From: Plotosus lineatus
Taxonomy: Eukaryota; Chordata; Actinopteri; Siluriformes; Plotosidae
DNA: 64,000 nucleotides
Assembly: GCA_024760905.1 (NCBI GenBank)
Contig: CM045733.1
Span: 31,265,001 to 31,329,000 of the forward strand
Reading direction: 5' to 3'
The position numbers and the translations under genes were made by a program. Below the pieces are notes generated by a model. It did no database searches. It saw only the letters and a program-made list of their open reading frames with translations, and was not told the origin of the DNA. Shown here in pieces: positions 30,361 through 43,126 of the stretch (positions are counted from its first letter, which is position 1; every line of letters begins with the position of its first letter).

Positions 30361-31864
30361 GCATATACTGTACTAAATATGTATCTACAGTAATGTTATG
30401 CTATTAAAGTAATTAAATTCTGTATGTTTACTATTCCACTGCTCCACATCATCAGTATTACTGTATTCAAATACAGACCAGCATTTAGACCATACAGCCC
30501 ACGTCCAACAACTCGCCACAAAATTAAATCAGTGGTACAATTTGTGGATGCTTCTAAATTCATTCTGCGGGACACCAGTTTACAGGATACATGCGAAAAC
30601 CCACGAGCATTTTGATATGAAGAACAGCTGAGCTTTATAACAGTGCTAAAAAAAAATCTGTGTTTATAAGGACTTCATTTACCAGGGTTGTTGGGAATTA
30701 GTTGAGGAGCAATGCAATGTACTGAGACTTTTGGTATCTTGCCTATTTCTTTTCTCATTTGTGTTGTTTTTGAGTGCGTGTTTTTACTCTACCTTACAGT
30801 TTTTTTCTTAGTTCTGTGGAGTTAACCTTTCTTGCCCATTCTATGGACTTCTGGATCTTTCTTTCCTTTTTTTGCTCAATCTATTTTGCTGCAGTAATCT
30901 TCCAGTGTTAAGTGCCACAAAGCCTTTTTAAGCCTAAGAACTGTGGCTATACCTCATTTAATTATTTTTGCTTTGGCATCAAGGCATTGAAACATCACTT
31001 TCAAAATTAATCTTAAGATAGACTTGTTTTACTCACCATCTGTCTGCCTGAAAGACTTGGTAGCTTCCTTTTGCCACATTAAACAGACAACGAATCTCTG
31101 ACAGATGCAAATGCCTGCTTTGAGAGGACTTTTTTCCACATATGGTTTATGTACCACATTAATTCCATAAGACAGATGATTCATCTCCGATCTTTTCAAC
31201 TGTGTACATCTCAGGCTGAATGTCCAGGATTAGCTCTACAGTCTTCTTACCCTCATTCAGTGACAAGTATGTTAATTTTTACTGTCCTACACTCAGTACA
31301 GGCTCCACAACATTCCAGAACTGTATTTTACATAGAGGGAAACGTGATTATTTTCCATTTCAGACATAAAATGTTGCATACTGTCAACATCCAAATACAA
31401 AATTCATAGGAAGGTAATGGACAGAAAAGAATCAGCATTATTGATGAGTTGTTAAAAGCATCTCACTTTACAATAATGGAAACCTTGAGACCATGTTTTA
31501 AAGATCTAACAGATATCTGCTTTGTTAAATTAACAAGTGAAAAATGCTCCTGTCAGGTAGAGCAACTTTCTTTCATTTCCTCACAGAATAGGACAGAACA
31601 AATTAGAGTTTAGTTCCAAATACCCCAACATTGAACTAAGCTAAATTTCCTCTGAGATACAAGATTCCCTTGTATTCAAAATATACTTATGATAAAAATT
31701 ATCTCAAACAATTTAATTAAAATATGACTTTGACCCAAAGTTGTCTTCTCCTGTACATACAGGTATGCATACGTCAAATTGTTAAGCTAGTTAAAATAAA
31801 TTTTATCTGACAGTCTCCAGAATGGAAATACGTAATAATAATAATTAAAAAATCCATCGAGAGA
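30361..31864 (+). other. intron sequence, nothing recognised
   Basis: AT-rich. Short open frames at 30424-30615 and 31149-31409 have no known motif and no flanking splice signals that fit the gene. I see no repeats. Confidence 0.5.
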
Positions 31865-32185
31865 GCAGTGGTGGCCAGGTGGTAAAGTTTCAGATTACCG
31901 ATCATAAGGTTGGGGGTACAAGCTGCACTGTCAGGGGTTGTCAGTGCTGTCCTCCCCAATGCAGCTAACCAGGTTATCAAAGGCCGGCCATATCTCTCAC
32001 TGTCCTTGGTGAGAGGCATGTAAAGAACCATTGGTGACTGTCATAAAACAGTAGGCTGCATAGCCGTCAGCGTGTTTCTGCCCAGTGATGGTGCACTTTG
32101 CCCTCGCCTAGAGTCGACTGAGATGGTGCCAGCCTCCCCGTGACTCTAATTAAGATTGAGCAGTTCAGAAAAAGAATGAATGGTT
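31865..32185 (+). mobile_element. SINE family S2
   Basis: Head 'cagtggtggccaggtggtaa', box B 'ggttgggggtacaagctgc', S1-like body (aaggccggccatatctctca; gtcagcgtgtttctgcccag) and the S2 tail, shortened (gactctaattaagattgagc). Confidence 0.8.
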
Positions 32186-32705
32186 GAGTATTCAATAGAC
32201 TTTTAGGTGAGAATGTCTGGGTTACTTGTTTATACTTATTGGAAAGAGTGTTGCTCAGATCGGTTGGAGGATTCCCCATTGGTATCATTACCAATTTAAA
32301 CTCTTGAATTCATCACAGTTTTTTAGCTTTTTTGTTGCATCAATAAAATTTGTATTAATAAAATATTTTTAAATATTGTAAAACATGTTTTTTTCTGCAA
32401 TAATTATTTTTTATTTAAGGTAATGAGTTATACTTGTGAGAATTGCATTAATTTGGTTCAAATTGAGTTGGCACCTTGGCATTATTGTAATCATGGCTGA
32501 TTCAGAGTGAGAAAATGTTGAGTTTGAGTACGAGGTAAACACATTTCTGTGTTTAGTTTGCTTGTTCTCCCCATGATTGCATGGGTTTCCAACTGGAACT
32601 CTGGTTTTCATTCACATTGCAGTTGAGCCTGTTGCAATACGTGGTTAAAGTAATAATAATGAGTGCATAAAATGTCATATTAACTGAATAAATTAAGTAA
32701 TAAAA
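32186..32705 (+). other. intron sequence, little recognised
   Basis: AT-rich. 32500-32640 contains a weak S3 SINE trace (tgcttgttctccccatgatt). Nothing else. Confidence 0.45.
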
Positions 32706-32777
32706 CATAATTGAGAATCGTCTCTATTGTGATTTCAGTAATCATAAGAATCACAATACAGACGATTCTCAATTATG
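32706..32777. repeat. 72-base near-perfect hairpin (MITE-like)
   Basis: Arms 32706-32734 (cataattgagaatcgtct...) and 32749-32777 are inverse of each other with 28 of 29 positions matching; the loop is 14 bases. It lies just before LINE copy D. Confidence 0.93.
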
Positions 32778-32913
32778 GTTTGTAACTTAATTTATTTAGT
32801 TAATGCAGCCATGAGGCGGGGGGGGGGGGGGGGGGCACTAACCACTGTCTCTCCCCCTTATGCCGGTCCCAAGCCCGGCGTAATGCAGAGGGTTGCGACA
32901 GGAAGGGCATCCG

Positions 32914-33960
32914 GCGTAAAACTTTTGCCAAAATACAAAATGCAAACCAGAAAGACTAAACTCATACCGGATCGGTCGAGGCCCGGGTTAACAACGGCCG
33001 CCATCAGTGCTGATGGAAATTGGACTACTGTTGGTCGAAGACGTCGAAGAAGGAGAGGTGGGAGGCGTTTCTGTAGGCAGCGAGAGAAGAGGAAAAGCAC
33101 GAGTCTAGGACTGAGAGTAGGGACTTTGAATGTTGGAACTATACAAGGAAAAGATAAAGAGCTGGCTGACATGATGCAGTGGAGGACGGTGGACATACTG
33201 TGTATTCAGGAGACCAGGTGGAAAGGTAGCAAAGCTAAAAGCTTAGGAGCAGGGTTTAAGCTGTTTTATCATGGTGTGGATGGGAAGAGAAATGGAGTAG
33301 GAGTCATCTTGAAGGAGGGGTTTGACATGAATGTTCTAGAAGTGAAAAGAGATTTTCAGACAGAGTGATGAGTCTCAAGTTAGAAATTGAAGGTGTGATG
33401 TTCAATGTTGTTAGTGCTTATGCCCCACAGACAGGATGTGAGCTAAAAGAGAAGGAGAGATTCTGGAGTGACTTAGATGAAGTGATGCAGAGTACCCCCA
33501 GAGGTAAAGAGTGGTCATTGGTGCAGACTTCAATGGACATGGTGGTGCAGGCAACAGAGGGGACGAGGAAGTGATGGGCAGGTTTGGTATCCAGGACAGG
33601 AACACAGAAGGACAGATGTTGATTGATTTTACAAAAAGGATGGAAATGGCTGTGGTAAATACTTTCTTCAAGAAGAAACAGGAGCATAGGGTGACATAAA
33701 AGCGGAGGTAGGAGCACACAGGTAGACGACATCTTGTGTAGGCGATGTAATTTGAAGGAAATCAGTGACTGCAAAGTAGTAGTGGGTGAGAGTGTTGCCA
33801 AACAACATAGGGTTGTGGTATGCAGGATGACGCTGATGGTGAGGAAGGTGAAGAAGGCAAAGGCAGAGCAGAAAACAAAGTGGTCGAAGTTGAAAAAGGA
33901 AGAGGGTTGTGTTGTCTTCAAGGAGGAGTTGAAACAGGCTTTGGGTGGTCAGGAAGTGCG
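32914..33960 (+). pseudogene. LINE D endonuclease region, broken
   Basis: The frame from the leader (32775) ends at 33368 and contains LGLRVGTLNVGTIQGKDKEL and DILCIQETRWKGSKAKSLG, the start of the APE fold with its catalytic Glu in QETRW. It continues in another frame with MSLKLEIEGVMFNVVSAYAP (33365-33574), then VIGADFNGHGGAGNRGDE (33511-33699; GADFNGH is the APE Asp-Asn motif) and LCRRCNLKEISDCKVVVGE (33734-33973). At least three single-base shifts and a TGA at 33970-33972 separate it from the RT frame. Confidence 0.8.
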
Positions 33961-33988
33961 TCCAGATGACTGAACAACCACAGCAAAT

Positions 33989-35404
33989 GTGATCAGGGAG
34001 ACAGGTAGGAGAGTACTTGGTGTGTCCTCTGGAATGAAAGTAGATAAGGAGACTTGGTGGTGGAATGAGGAAGTGCAGGAGTGTGTACAAAGGAAGAGGT
34101 TAGCTAAGAAGAAGTGGGACATTGAGAGGACCAAAGAGAGTAAACAGGAGTACAGGGAGACACAGCGTAAGGCGAAAGTAGCAGTGGCTAAGGTCAAACA
34201 GAGGGCGTATGATGACTTGTATGATAGGTTGGACAGTAAGGTGGGAGAAAATGATCTATACAGGTTGGCACAGCAGAGAAATAGCGATGGGAAGGACGTG
34301 CGGCAAGTTAGATTGATAAAGGACGGAGAGGGATATGTATTGACTGATGACAGAAGTGTGCTGGGAAGATGGAAAGAGTATTTTGAAGAGCTGATGAATG
34401 AGGAAAATGAGAGAGAAAAAAGATTAGAAGAGATGACCATTGAGGAGCAGGAAGTAACAAAGATTAGTAAGGGTGAACTGAGGAGGGCATTGAAGAGGAT
34501 GAAAAATGGAAAGGCAGTTGGTCCTGATGATATACCTGTGGAGGTATGGAAGTGTCTAGGAGAGGTAGCAGTAGATTTTCTGACAAGAACATTTAACAAG
34601 GTCTTAGAGAGTGAGCAGATTCCGGAGGAATGGAGGACAAGTGTGCTGGTGCCCATTTTTAAGAACAAGGGAGACGTGCAGAGTTGTGGCAACTACAGAG
34701 GGATAAAGTTGATGAGCCATACGATGAAGTTATGGGAAAGAATAGTGGAAGCTAGACTAAGGGCAGAGGTCAGCATTTGTGAGCAACAGTTTGGTTTTAT
34801 GCCAAGAAAGACCACCACAGATGCAGTGTTTGCTTTGAGGATGTTAATAGAGAAGTACAGAGAAGGTCAGAGGGAACTGCACTGTGCCTTTGTAGATCTG
34901 GAAAAAGCATATGACAGGGTGCAAAGAGAAGATCTGTGGTATTGCATGAGGACATCTGCAGTGGCAGAGAAGTATGTCAGAGTGGCGCAGGACATGTATG
35001 AGAGATGTAAGACAGTGGTGAGGTGTGCTGTCAGCGTGACCGACGAATTCAAGGTGGAGGTGGGACTGCATCAAGGATCAGCTCTGAGCCCCTTCTTGTT
35101 TGCGATGGTGATGGACAGGCTGTCAGACGAGGTTAGGCAAGAATCTCCATGGACTATGATGTTTGCATATGACATTGTGATCTGTAGTGAGAGCAGAGAA
35201 CAAGTGGAGGAAAATCTAGAGAGGTGGAGGTATGCCCTGGAAAGGAGAGGAATGAAGGTTAGCCTCAGAAAATCAGAATACATGTGTGTGAATGAGAAGG
35301 ACCCAGGAGGAACGGTGATGTTACAGGGAGCAGAGATAAGGAAGGTGGAGGATTTTAAGTACTTAGGCTCAACAATCCAGAGCAATGGAGAATGTGGAAA
35401 ATAG
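33989..35404 (+). pseudogene. LINE D reverse transcriptase, 471 codons open, FADD box mutated
   Basis: The longest transposon frame in the window. Residues 30-110 are a charged linker (KRLAKKKWDIERTKESKQEY). The RT fingers begin near residue 165 (GKAVGPDDIPVEVWKCLGE), followed by VLVPIFKNKGD (about 222) and GNYRGIKLMSHTMKLWERIV. The palm has FGFMPRKTTTDA, CAFVDLEKAYDRV (first catalytic Asp) and GLHQGSALSPFLFA. The catalytic box near residue 392 reads FAYDIVICSES where related copies have FADD, so the metal-binding Asp is a Tyr. The frame ends at a TAG after GSTIQSNGECGK; the C-terminal part resumes at 35405 (KKRVQAGWNGWRK) and 35705 (RWFGHVQRR). Not functional. Confidence 0.88.
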
Positions 35405-35947
35405 GTGAAGAAGCGTGTGCAGGCAGGCTGGAATGGTTGGAGAAAAGCGTCCGGTGTGATGTGCAATAGGAGAGTGTCAGCAAGAATGAAAGGAAAAGTG
35501 TACAAGACGGTGGTGAGACCAGCGATGTTGTATGGCCTAGAAACAGTGGCGCTGAGGAAAAGGCAGGAGGCAGAGCTGGAGGTAGCAGAGATGAAAATGC
35601 TGAGGTTCTCTCTGGGAGTAACGAGGATGGATAGGATCAGAAATGAGTACATCAGAGGGACAGCCCATGTAAGATGTTTTGGAGACAAAGTCAGAGAGGC
35701 TTGATTGAGATGGTTTGGACATGTACAGAGGAGGTATAGTGAGTATATTGGCAGTAGGATGCTAAGGTTGGAATTACCAGGCAGAAGTCCTAGAGGAAGA
35801 CCAAAGGTGAAGGAAGACATGAAGGTCATTGGAGTAAGAGAAGAAGATGCAGAGGACAGGGCGAGATGGAGGCGGATGGTTTGCTGTGGCAACCCATGAA
35901 GAGAACAGCCGAAAGGAAAAGAAGAAGACTTAATTTATTTAGTTAAT

Positions 35948-36314
35948 ATGCCATTTGTAGTACGAATTTGAAAATCAGGAAACCTCTAATTCATAAATTA
36001 ATACAATTTTACCTTTTATTGAAATAGAACACATACTACATATTAACTGAATATAAGAGATTTTCCAGACCAGAAATTCCAAAAATGCAAGGTCCGTGCA
36101 TCAAGGGTGAGATCTTGAATCTCCCTCGACGGACCAAGCAAATTAGTTTAATAAGTTGTTTGTTATTAAGCATTTTTGTTACGCCCCAAGCCAAATAACT
36201 AACTAAATAAATAAAACCAAAGAAGACATGTAGTGATAGGTGATGCCTACATATGGTCGTGCATGCAGTCTTTATTTGAAATGAGGCTTTCCTCACTGAA
36301 CCAAAGTGACCAAA
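35948..36314 (+). other. intron sequence, nothing recognised
   Basis: AT-rich. It follows the LINE target duplication. No family recognised. Confidence 0.45.
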
Positions 36315-37255
36315 TTGACTGAGAACCATGATCTTGGACTTAAAGGTGCTGATTCCCATCCCAATCATTTCAGACTTGGCTGCAAATCACTCCAACTAGA
36401 GCTGGGGCTCTCAGGTTGGACCCTCCTCTCCAGTACCCAAAAAAATCTTCCATGACAACAAGAGGGTTCCCTTGGGGAGCATTCTCCAACACACCACCCA
36501 AAGTCTCCAAAAAGGATGGGCACTCTGAGCTGTCATTTGGCACATATGCATAAACAACAGTCAAGAAGAATTACAAAAGCTGCCCTTTTGTCAACTATGG
36601 CGAACCCCAACATGTGGGCACCAATGCCCACACTGGTTTACTGCAGCTCCCTATGAACATTAATACAGTAAATAAAAAAACTCTCCAGAATGGAATGTGG
36701 TCCAGGTTATGATGGGTGGTTTCAGAGCCCAAGCTATGCATTGAATGAGTCTGACTATCTAGTTGGTATGTCTCAACCTCATGCACCATGTCAGGCTCCT
36801 TCCCTGCCAGAGAGGTGATATTACATGCCCCAACAGTCAGAGTCAGAAGCAGAGGATTGATCCGACAGAACCAAAGCCTTTAGCTGCCACCCAACTCACA
36901 ATGCATCCAACCCTTTTATCCCTCTCACAGATAGTGGATCTATGGGAGGCTGGGCACTTTTCTCCTTTTTGGGCTGAGTCTGGCCAGACTCCATGGGCAA
37001 GAGCCCATCCACCCTGCACTTGCCTTCGAGACCCCCCCCCGGCATGGATCCATGTGGAGGCCACAGGGACCCACGTCCTTTCAGAGGAAACCATGTACTT
37101 TTTTCTTTTTCATCCATAGAGGTCATGTAAACCTGCTTAGTCTGGCACTTCACCTAGGTCCTGTTTGCCTTGACTGACCCTGCCAGGGCATAATGCCCCC
37201 GACAACATAGTTTCTAGGATCACTGGGACATGCAAACCCCTCCACTAAGATAAGA
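36315..37255 (-). mobile_element. Rex3 LINE, 5' part with internal deletion
   Basis: Minus strand: the 5' end near 37255 (aggggtttgcatgtcccagt) and the leader continue to the start of the endonuclease (ENAPQGNPLVVMEDF at about 36480). After that the sequence jumps to the late RT region (caagatcatggttctcagtc, matching SEAMVLSR of the copy at 19398). About 1.7 kb of the ORF is lost. The insertion ends 500 bases before the TRHDE exon at 37762. Confidence 0.72.
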
Positions 37256-37409
37256 TGGCGGTAAACTTCACGAATGGGTATGATGAAGGAGGGGTATTTC
37301 TAATAACCAAAACCTTAAATATTGATGGAACACCCATGATATTACATCAACACCTTATAATGTCCAACTGGACTCTAATTTAAACTCTGGGTGTTAATTA
37401 ATTAATTAA

Positions 37410-37545
37410 TTCATTCATTCATTCATTTTCTGAACCCCTAAACTCTAATTAGGGTTGTGGAGAGGCTGGCATCCATCTCAGCCAAATCTGAGTGAGGGCG
37501 AGCCACATCCTGGACAGTTTGCCAGGCTATCGTACTGTTGTTAAT
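37410..37545 (-). mobile_element. SINE tail fragment (S2/S3 type)
   Basis: Minus strand carries 'cctggcaaactgtccagga', 'tgccagcctctccacaacc' and the end 'aaaatgaatgaatgaatg'. The head is absent. Confidence 0.65.
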
Positions 37546-37761
37546 TTAACACTTGGCGTTTTGCTTTGTTGGTTTATGACCATATGGATATTTTGATGTT
37601 CATAAGAAATGTAGTACTTTGTGCAGTCAACAAAAATGTTTATTGATTTTAAGACATCATAAGACTCACACACTTTTACTTCAATATGCATAAAAATATA
37701 CTTTTTCACTGATGAGTCATCTCTGACAACTGTAAGCTGTGATGTGCTGTTCTTTGTGCAG

Positions 37762-37949
37762 GCCATGAAAAGTGAAGGAAAAGACATCAACATAAAAGAA
37801 GTAATGGATGGGTGGACTCTTCAAATGGGCTATCCTGTGGTCACCATCAATAAAAATGAGAGCCTTGACAACATGATCACCATCAGCCAGGACCACTTCA
37901 TCTATGACTTGGAAGCCAAGATTCGCAACCCTGAATTCTTTAACAATAG
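37762..37949 (+). CDS. trhde: TRHDE-like exon (end of catalytic domain, start of beta domain)
   Basis: The largest exon in the window: 62 codons plus two bases, from TTTGTGCAG to GTATCG. It encodes AMKSEGKDINIKEVMDGWTL followed by QMGYPVVTI. VM..WTLQMGYPV is a near-invariant M1 signature at the end of the thermolysin-like domain. After it NKNES holds a possible N-glycosylation site (Asn-Glu-Ser) and ITISQDHFIYD is the first strand pair of the beta domain; HFIYD is characteristic of TRHDE. The last codon is split AG|C (Ser) with the exon at 57385. A 5'-inverted Rex3 insertion starts 124 bases downstream, and another Rex3 piece ends 507 bases upstream, so this exon is tightly hemmed by LINEs. 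Confidence 0.95.
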
Positions 37950-38072
37950 GTATCGTTTCTACATTATGACTTTGTTTTTTTTTGTTTGTTTTTTTTGGTG
38001 TACAGTACAAAACAAATTTATTAGATCATCTTTAATAAAACATACTTTTTAAATATTACACCAAACAGTTTT

Positions 38073-40298
38073 TTATACATTACATGTCCCAAGAGTTAGG
38101 GTGAGTAGCTGAGGATCACCCGGAGAGAACCCATGCCTTGGGCTTCCCACCCAACTCACAATGCTACGACCCCTATCCTTTCCCATAGGTGGCACCCAAA
38201 TGGTGTTTGGTCGTTGGACTTCTGTATCCATCATGGCTTGTCCATCACAAACATGTTCGAACAGAAGGGTACCCATAAGTGCACTTGGCACCAGGACAAA
38301 CTTTGTAGTCATATCACCAGACTAGCAACCACATGTTCTGGACATTTGGATGATGAGAGGAACTGAACTGTCAACTGATCGCCATCTGGTGGTAAGCTGG
38401 CTCCGATGGTGAGGGAGGCCGCCTTGGACACCTGGAAGGCAGAAGTGTGTAATTAGGGTCTTCTGGGAATATTTGGCAGAGTCTTCTGTCAGAGAGGCCT
38501 TTAACACACACTTCCGGAAGAGTTACAACCACATTCCGAAGGAGGCAAGGAACATGGAATCCTAATGGGCCATGTTTCATGTCTCCATTATTGAGGCTGC
38601 AGCCCATAGCTGTGGGCGGAAGGTCATCCTAAATGTAACCCCAAAACCTGCAGTGAGGGGCCATCTGGCTGAAAAAGGATGCCTATTGGTTCTTTTTGGC
38701 CTGTGAGACCCCGGAGGCAGCAGACACATACTGGCAGGCCAAACATGCTGTAGCTCGGGCTGTCACCGATGCAAAATCTTGGGCATGTGATGAGTTTTCT
38801 GAGGCCTGGAAAGCATTCTGGATCACCATCTGACACCTCCGGAGGGGGATGCAGTTCTCCACAAATACGCTTTTAGTATTTAGAGTTTATGGTGGAAACT
38901 CCACTCGGCATATTGTCGGGAGGATGGAAGGAATACTTTAAGGACCTCTTCAATCCCACAAGCATGCCCTCCATGGAGGAGGAACACCCTGGCAGTTTGG
39001 GTGGGGATGCCTCCATCACTGAGGCTGAGGTCGTTAAGGTAGTCAAAAGGATCCTCAATGGTCGGTTTATATGGGTGGATGTGCCCTGAATATCTCTTTG
39101 CTCTTGATGTTGTACAGCAGGAGTACTGGAAAGGAGGATCAGTGTGGTTTGTGTCCTGGCCACAGCACTCTAGACCAACCCTATACACTTTACAGGAGCT
39201 GAAGGGAGCATGGGAGTTTTGCCGATCTGTCCAATTTTTTTCTGGATTTCGAGAAGATTTTTGACTGTGTCCCTTGGGCTATTTTGTGGTGTGTGCTCCA
39301 GGAGTACTGTGTACTGGACTCTTTGCTTCAGGCCATTAGGTCTCTGTTTCACCAAAACCAGAGCTTGAGCCACATTGTTAACAACAGGTCGAAATTGTTT
39401 CTGGTGAGGATTGGAGTCTGCCAAGGCTGCCTTTGTTTATTTAAAGTTTTTATGGACATAATTTTTGCACACAGCCAAGGTGCTGAGTGGTTCTGATTTG
39501 GTGGCCATAGGATCTTGTCTCTGTTTTTGGCTTCATCAGTCTGGGACCATCAGCTCTCTAGGAGCAATTTGCAGTGACCAGGATGAGAATCATCACCTCT
39601 AAGTACTGCCTGGTTCTCAACTGGAAAAGGGTGGAATGCACCCTCCAGGTCTGGAACGGGGTCCTGCCCCAAGTTGAGGAGTTTTAGTATCTCAGGGCCT
39701 TGTTCACGAGTGAGGGAAGGATGGAGCATGAGATTGTCAGGCAGATTGTTCTAGCCTCTGCCGTAAAGCAATGCCTGTACAGGTCTGTCATGGTGAAGCG
39801 GGAGCTGCGCTGCAAAGCAAAGCTCTCAGTTTACCGATCAATCTATGTTCCAACCCTCAGATATTGTCAAGAGTTTTGAGTAGTGACCGAAAGAACAAGA
39901 TTGCGGATACAAGCGGCTGAAATTAACTTCCTTCATAGGGTGGCAAGGCTATGCCTTAACGATAAGGTGAGAAGTTTAGCCTTCCAGACGGAGCTCTGAG
40001 TAGAAACACTGCTCCACCATGTTGAGAGGAGCCAGTTGAGGTGGCTCAGGCATCTGATTTGAATGCCTCCTGAATGCCTCTCTGTTGTAGTGTCTTGGGC
40101 ATGTCCAACCAGGAAGAGACCCTAGGGTTAACTCAGAACACACTGAAAGGAGTATGACTCTCGGCTGGCCTGGGAATGCTTTTGCCCCCCCCCCCCCGAA
40201 AGAGTCTGGAGGAAGTGGCTGGGGATGGGATGTCTGGACCTCACTCCTTAGTTGCTTCTGGGCATTGCTGCCATTACAACCTGACCCCACAATAAGTG

Positions 40299-40299
<1 letters not shown>
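38073..40299 (+). mobile_element. Rex3 LINE with 5' inversion
   Basis: From 38073 to about 38190 the Rex3 leader is inverted (minus-strand LLTLTLGTCNV and IVSWVGSPRHG). From about 38195 the element continues in plus orientation from the middle of the endonuclease (PNGVWSLDFCIHHGLSITN, CTWHQDKL) through RT remnants (39088-39500; VCQGC) and FKYLG-like sequence to the 3' end near 40299. About 420 bases of the element are missing at the switch point. Many stops; the catalytic box is not recognisable. Confidence 0.78.

Positions 40300-40300
<1 letters not shown>

Positions 40301-40364
<64 letters not shown>
40301..40364 (+). repeat. (AT)n followed by (AC)n
   Basis: AT run to 40346 and AC run to 40364, directly at the 3' end of the Rex3 copy. 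Confidence 0.97.
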
Positions 40365-40365
<1 letters not shown>

Positions 40366-40367
40366 TA

Positions 40368-40638
40368 CAGTGGTACCTCACTTTTTATTAATCTGTTCCA
40401 GCGCCTTTTTCGTAACCTGAATTTTTCGTAAATTGAACCACATTTTACATGTTAAACACGTCATTCGTTCCAAGACTCCCAATACTACCCCCTAAACCCA
40501 TTAAAAATGATTAAAAAAAACCTTCTGCTTCAATATTGTACCGATGGTAGACGGGTTTGGCCATATTCCTTTGTGATATCACTCGAGCCCATTTCTTATT
40601 CTCACTCGCACCGGAAATCACACACGCGCGTGTGTGTT

Positions 40639-40709
<71 letters not shown>

Positions 40710-40807
40710 GTGTGTGTGTGCGTGTGTTGACCATGTCTTCTTAGCAGAGTTATAATCTTACACATGTTTATAGAAGGTTAAAAGCCTGAGTCAAGAAATA
40801 AAGCATG
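40368..40807 (+). mobile_element. MITE family M3, left half
   Basis: Starts cagtggtacctcac like the complete copy at 18425 and follows it up to 'tcaagaaataaagcat'. A (TG)n tract at 40631-40720 sits at the same place as in the other copy. The right half is replaced by Tc1 copy 2. It has a single 'cttagcagagttataatctt' unit where the other copy has two. Confidence 0.8.
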
Positions 40808-40814
40808 ATGCAGC

Positions 40815-41740
40815 TCTATTGACATCCTCAAGCAAGAGGGTAAGACACAGAAAGAAATCTCTGAGCAAATAGGCTGTTCCCAGAGTGCTGTATCAAGGCA
40901 CCTCAGTGGGACGTCTGTGGGAAGGAAAAAGTGTGGCAGAAAACGCTACACAACCAGAAGAGATGACCAGACCCTGAGGAAGATTGTGGAGAAGGGCCGA
41001 TTCCGGACCTTGGGGGACCTGTGGAAGCAGTGGACTGAGTCTGGAGTAGAAACATCCAGAGCGACCGTGTACAGGCATGTGCAGGAAATGGGCTACAGGC
41101 GTCGCATTCCCCAGGTCAAGCCACTTTTGAACCAGAAACAGCGGCAGAAGAAAGTACTTTTTTTGATGAAAGCAAATTTTGCATGACATTCAGAAATCAA
41201 GGTGCCAGAGTCTGGAGGAAGACTGGGGAGAAGGAAATGCCAAAATGCCTGAAGTCCAGTGTCAAGTACACACAGTCAGTGATGGTCTGGGGTGCCATGT
41301 GAGCTGCTGGTGTTGGTCCACTGTGTTTTATCAAGGGCAAGGTCAATGCAGCTAGCTTTCAGGAGATTTTGGAGTACTTCATGCTTCCTTCTGCTGAAAA
41401 GCTTTATGGAGATGAAGATTTCATTTTTCAGCACGACCTGGCACCTGCTCACAGTGCCAAAACCACTGGTAAATGGTTTACTGATCATGGTATTACTGTG
41501 CTCAATTGGACTGCCAACTCCCCTGACCTGAACCCCATAGAGAATCTGTGGGATATTGTGAGGAGAAAGATGAGAGACACCAGACCCAACATTGTGGATG
41601 AGCTTAAGGCCGTTATCGAAGCATCCTGCGCCTCCATAACACCTCATCAGTGCCACAGGCTGATTGCCTCTATGCCATGCCGTATTGAAGCAGTCATTTC
41701 TGCAAAAGGATTCCCGACCAAGTATTGCGTGCATAACTGA
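40815..41740 (+). pseudogene. Tc1 transposase, copy 2, broken
   Basis: The frame begins at the equivalent of IDILKQEGKTQKEISEQIG. The DNA-binding region is intact here (RTLGDLWKQWTESGVETSRA) and continues to VKPLLNQKQRQKK. Then about 60 bases are missing, so the first catalytic motif is reduced to 'FLMKANFA' in a shifted frame. The second half (41369-41740) is clean: FQHDLAPAHSAK, SPDLNPIENLWDIV and the C-terminal IEAVISAKGFPTKY. A TGA at 41299-41301 adds a further break. Loss of the left terminus would prevent movement in any case. Confidence 0.87.
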
Positions 41741-42020
41741 ACATAATTATTTGAAGGTTGATTTTTTTTTTTTTTTTTGTATTAAAAACGCTTTTTTTTA
41801 TTGGTCGGATGAAATATGCTAATTTTTTGAGATAGGGATTTTTGGTTTTTCTTTACTTTTTTGCCAAAATTATCAATATTAAAACAATAAAATACCTGAA
41901 ACATTTCAGTTGGTGTGCAATGAATCTAAAATATATGAACATTTAATTTTTAGAAAATAATGAATTTTACAGAAAATAATGAATGTTATCACAATATGCT
42001 AATTTTTTGAGAATGACTAG
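40815..42020 (+). mobile_element. Tc1-family DNA transposon, copy 2 (left end missing)
   Basis: Same family as 9510-11017 in opposite orientation. The left terminal repeat and first codons are gone. The right terminal repeat ends in gaatgactag at 42020, followed by TA and an (AT)n tract. An extra stretch 'agaaaataatgaattttacag' type duplication is seen near 41955-41985. Confidence 0.85.

Positions 42021-43060
<1,040 letters not shown>

Positions 43061-43123
<63 letters not shown>
43061..43123 (+). repeat. (AT)n microsatellite
   Basis: Pure AT run at the end of the M2 MITE copy. Confidence 0.98.

Positions 43124-43126
<3 letters not shown>

Larger units (their letters stand above)
32805..35927 (+). 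mobile_element. RTE-like LINE copy D, full length, young
   Basis: A 3,123-base insertion between perfect 20-base target duplications acttaatttatttagttaat (32785-32804 and 35928-35947). The 5' leader has a run of 18 G (32818-32835), and the 3' end is 'gccgaaaggaaaagaagaag'. This is the best preserved copy of its family in the window. An identical target duplication and a long uninterrupted RT frame suggest a recent insertion. It is still dead: frame changes at 33365 and 33570-33980, a stop at 35402-35404 and a catalytic box change. Confidence 0.92.

Noticed and set aside
35071..35892. 273-codon open frame on the minus strand
   Set aside because: It is the exact antisense shadow of the LINE D reverse transcriptase and shows no independent motif.
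37950..38052. Continuation of the exon 37762 frame into YRFYIMTLF...
   Set aside because: It is intronic read-through past a GTATCG donor; the phase-2 junction to 57385 restores the conserved protein.
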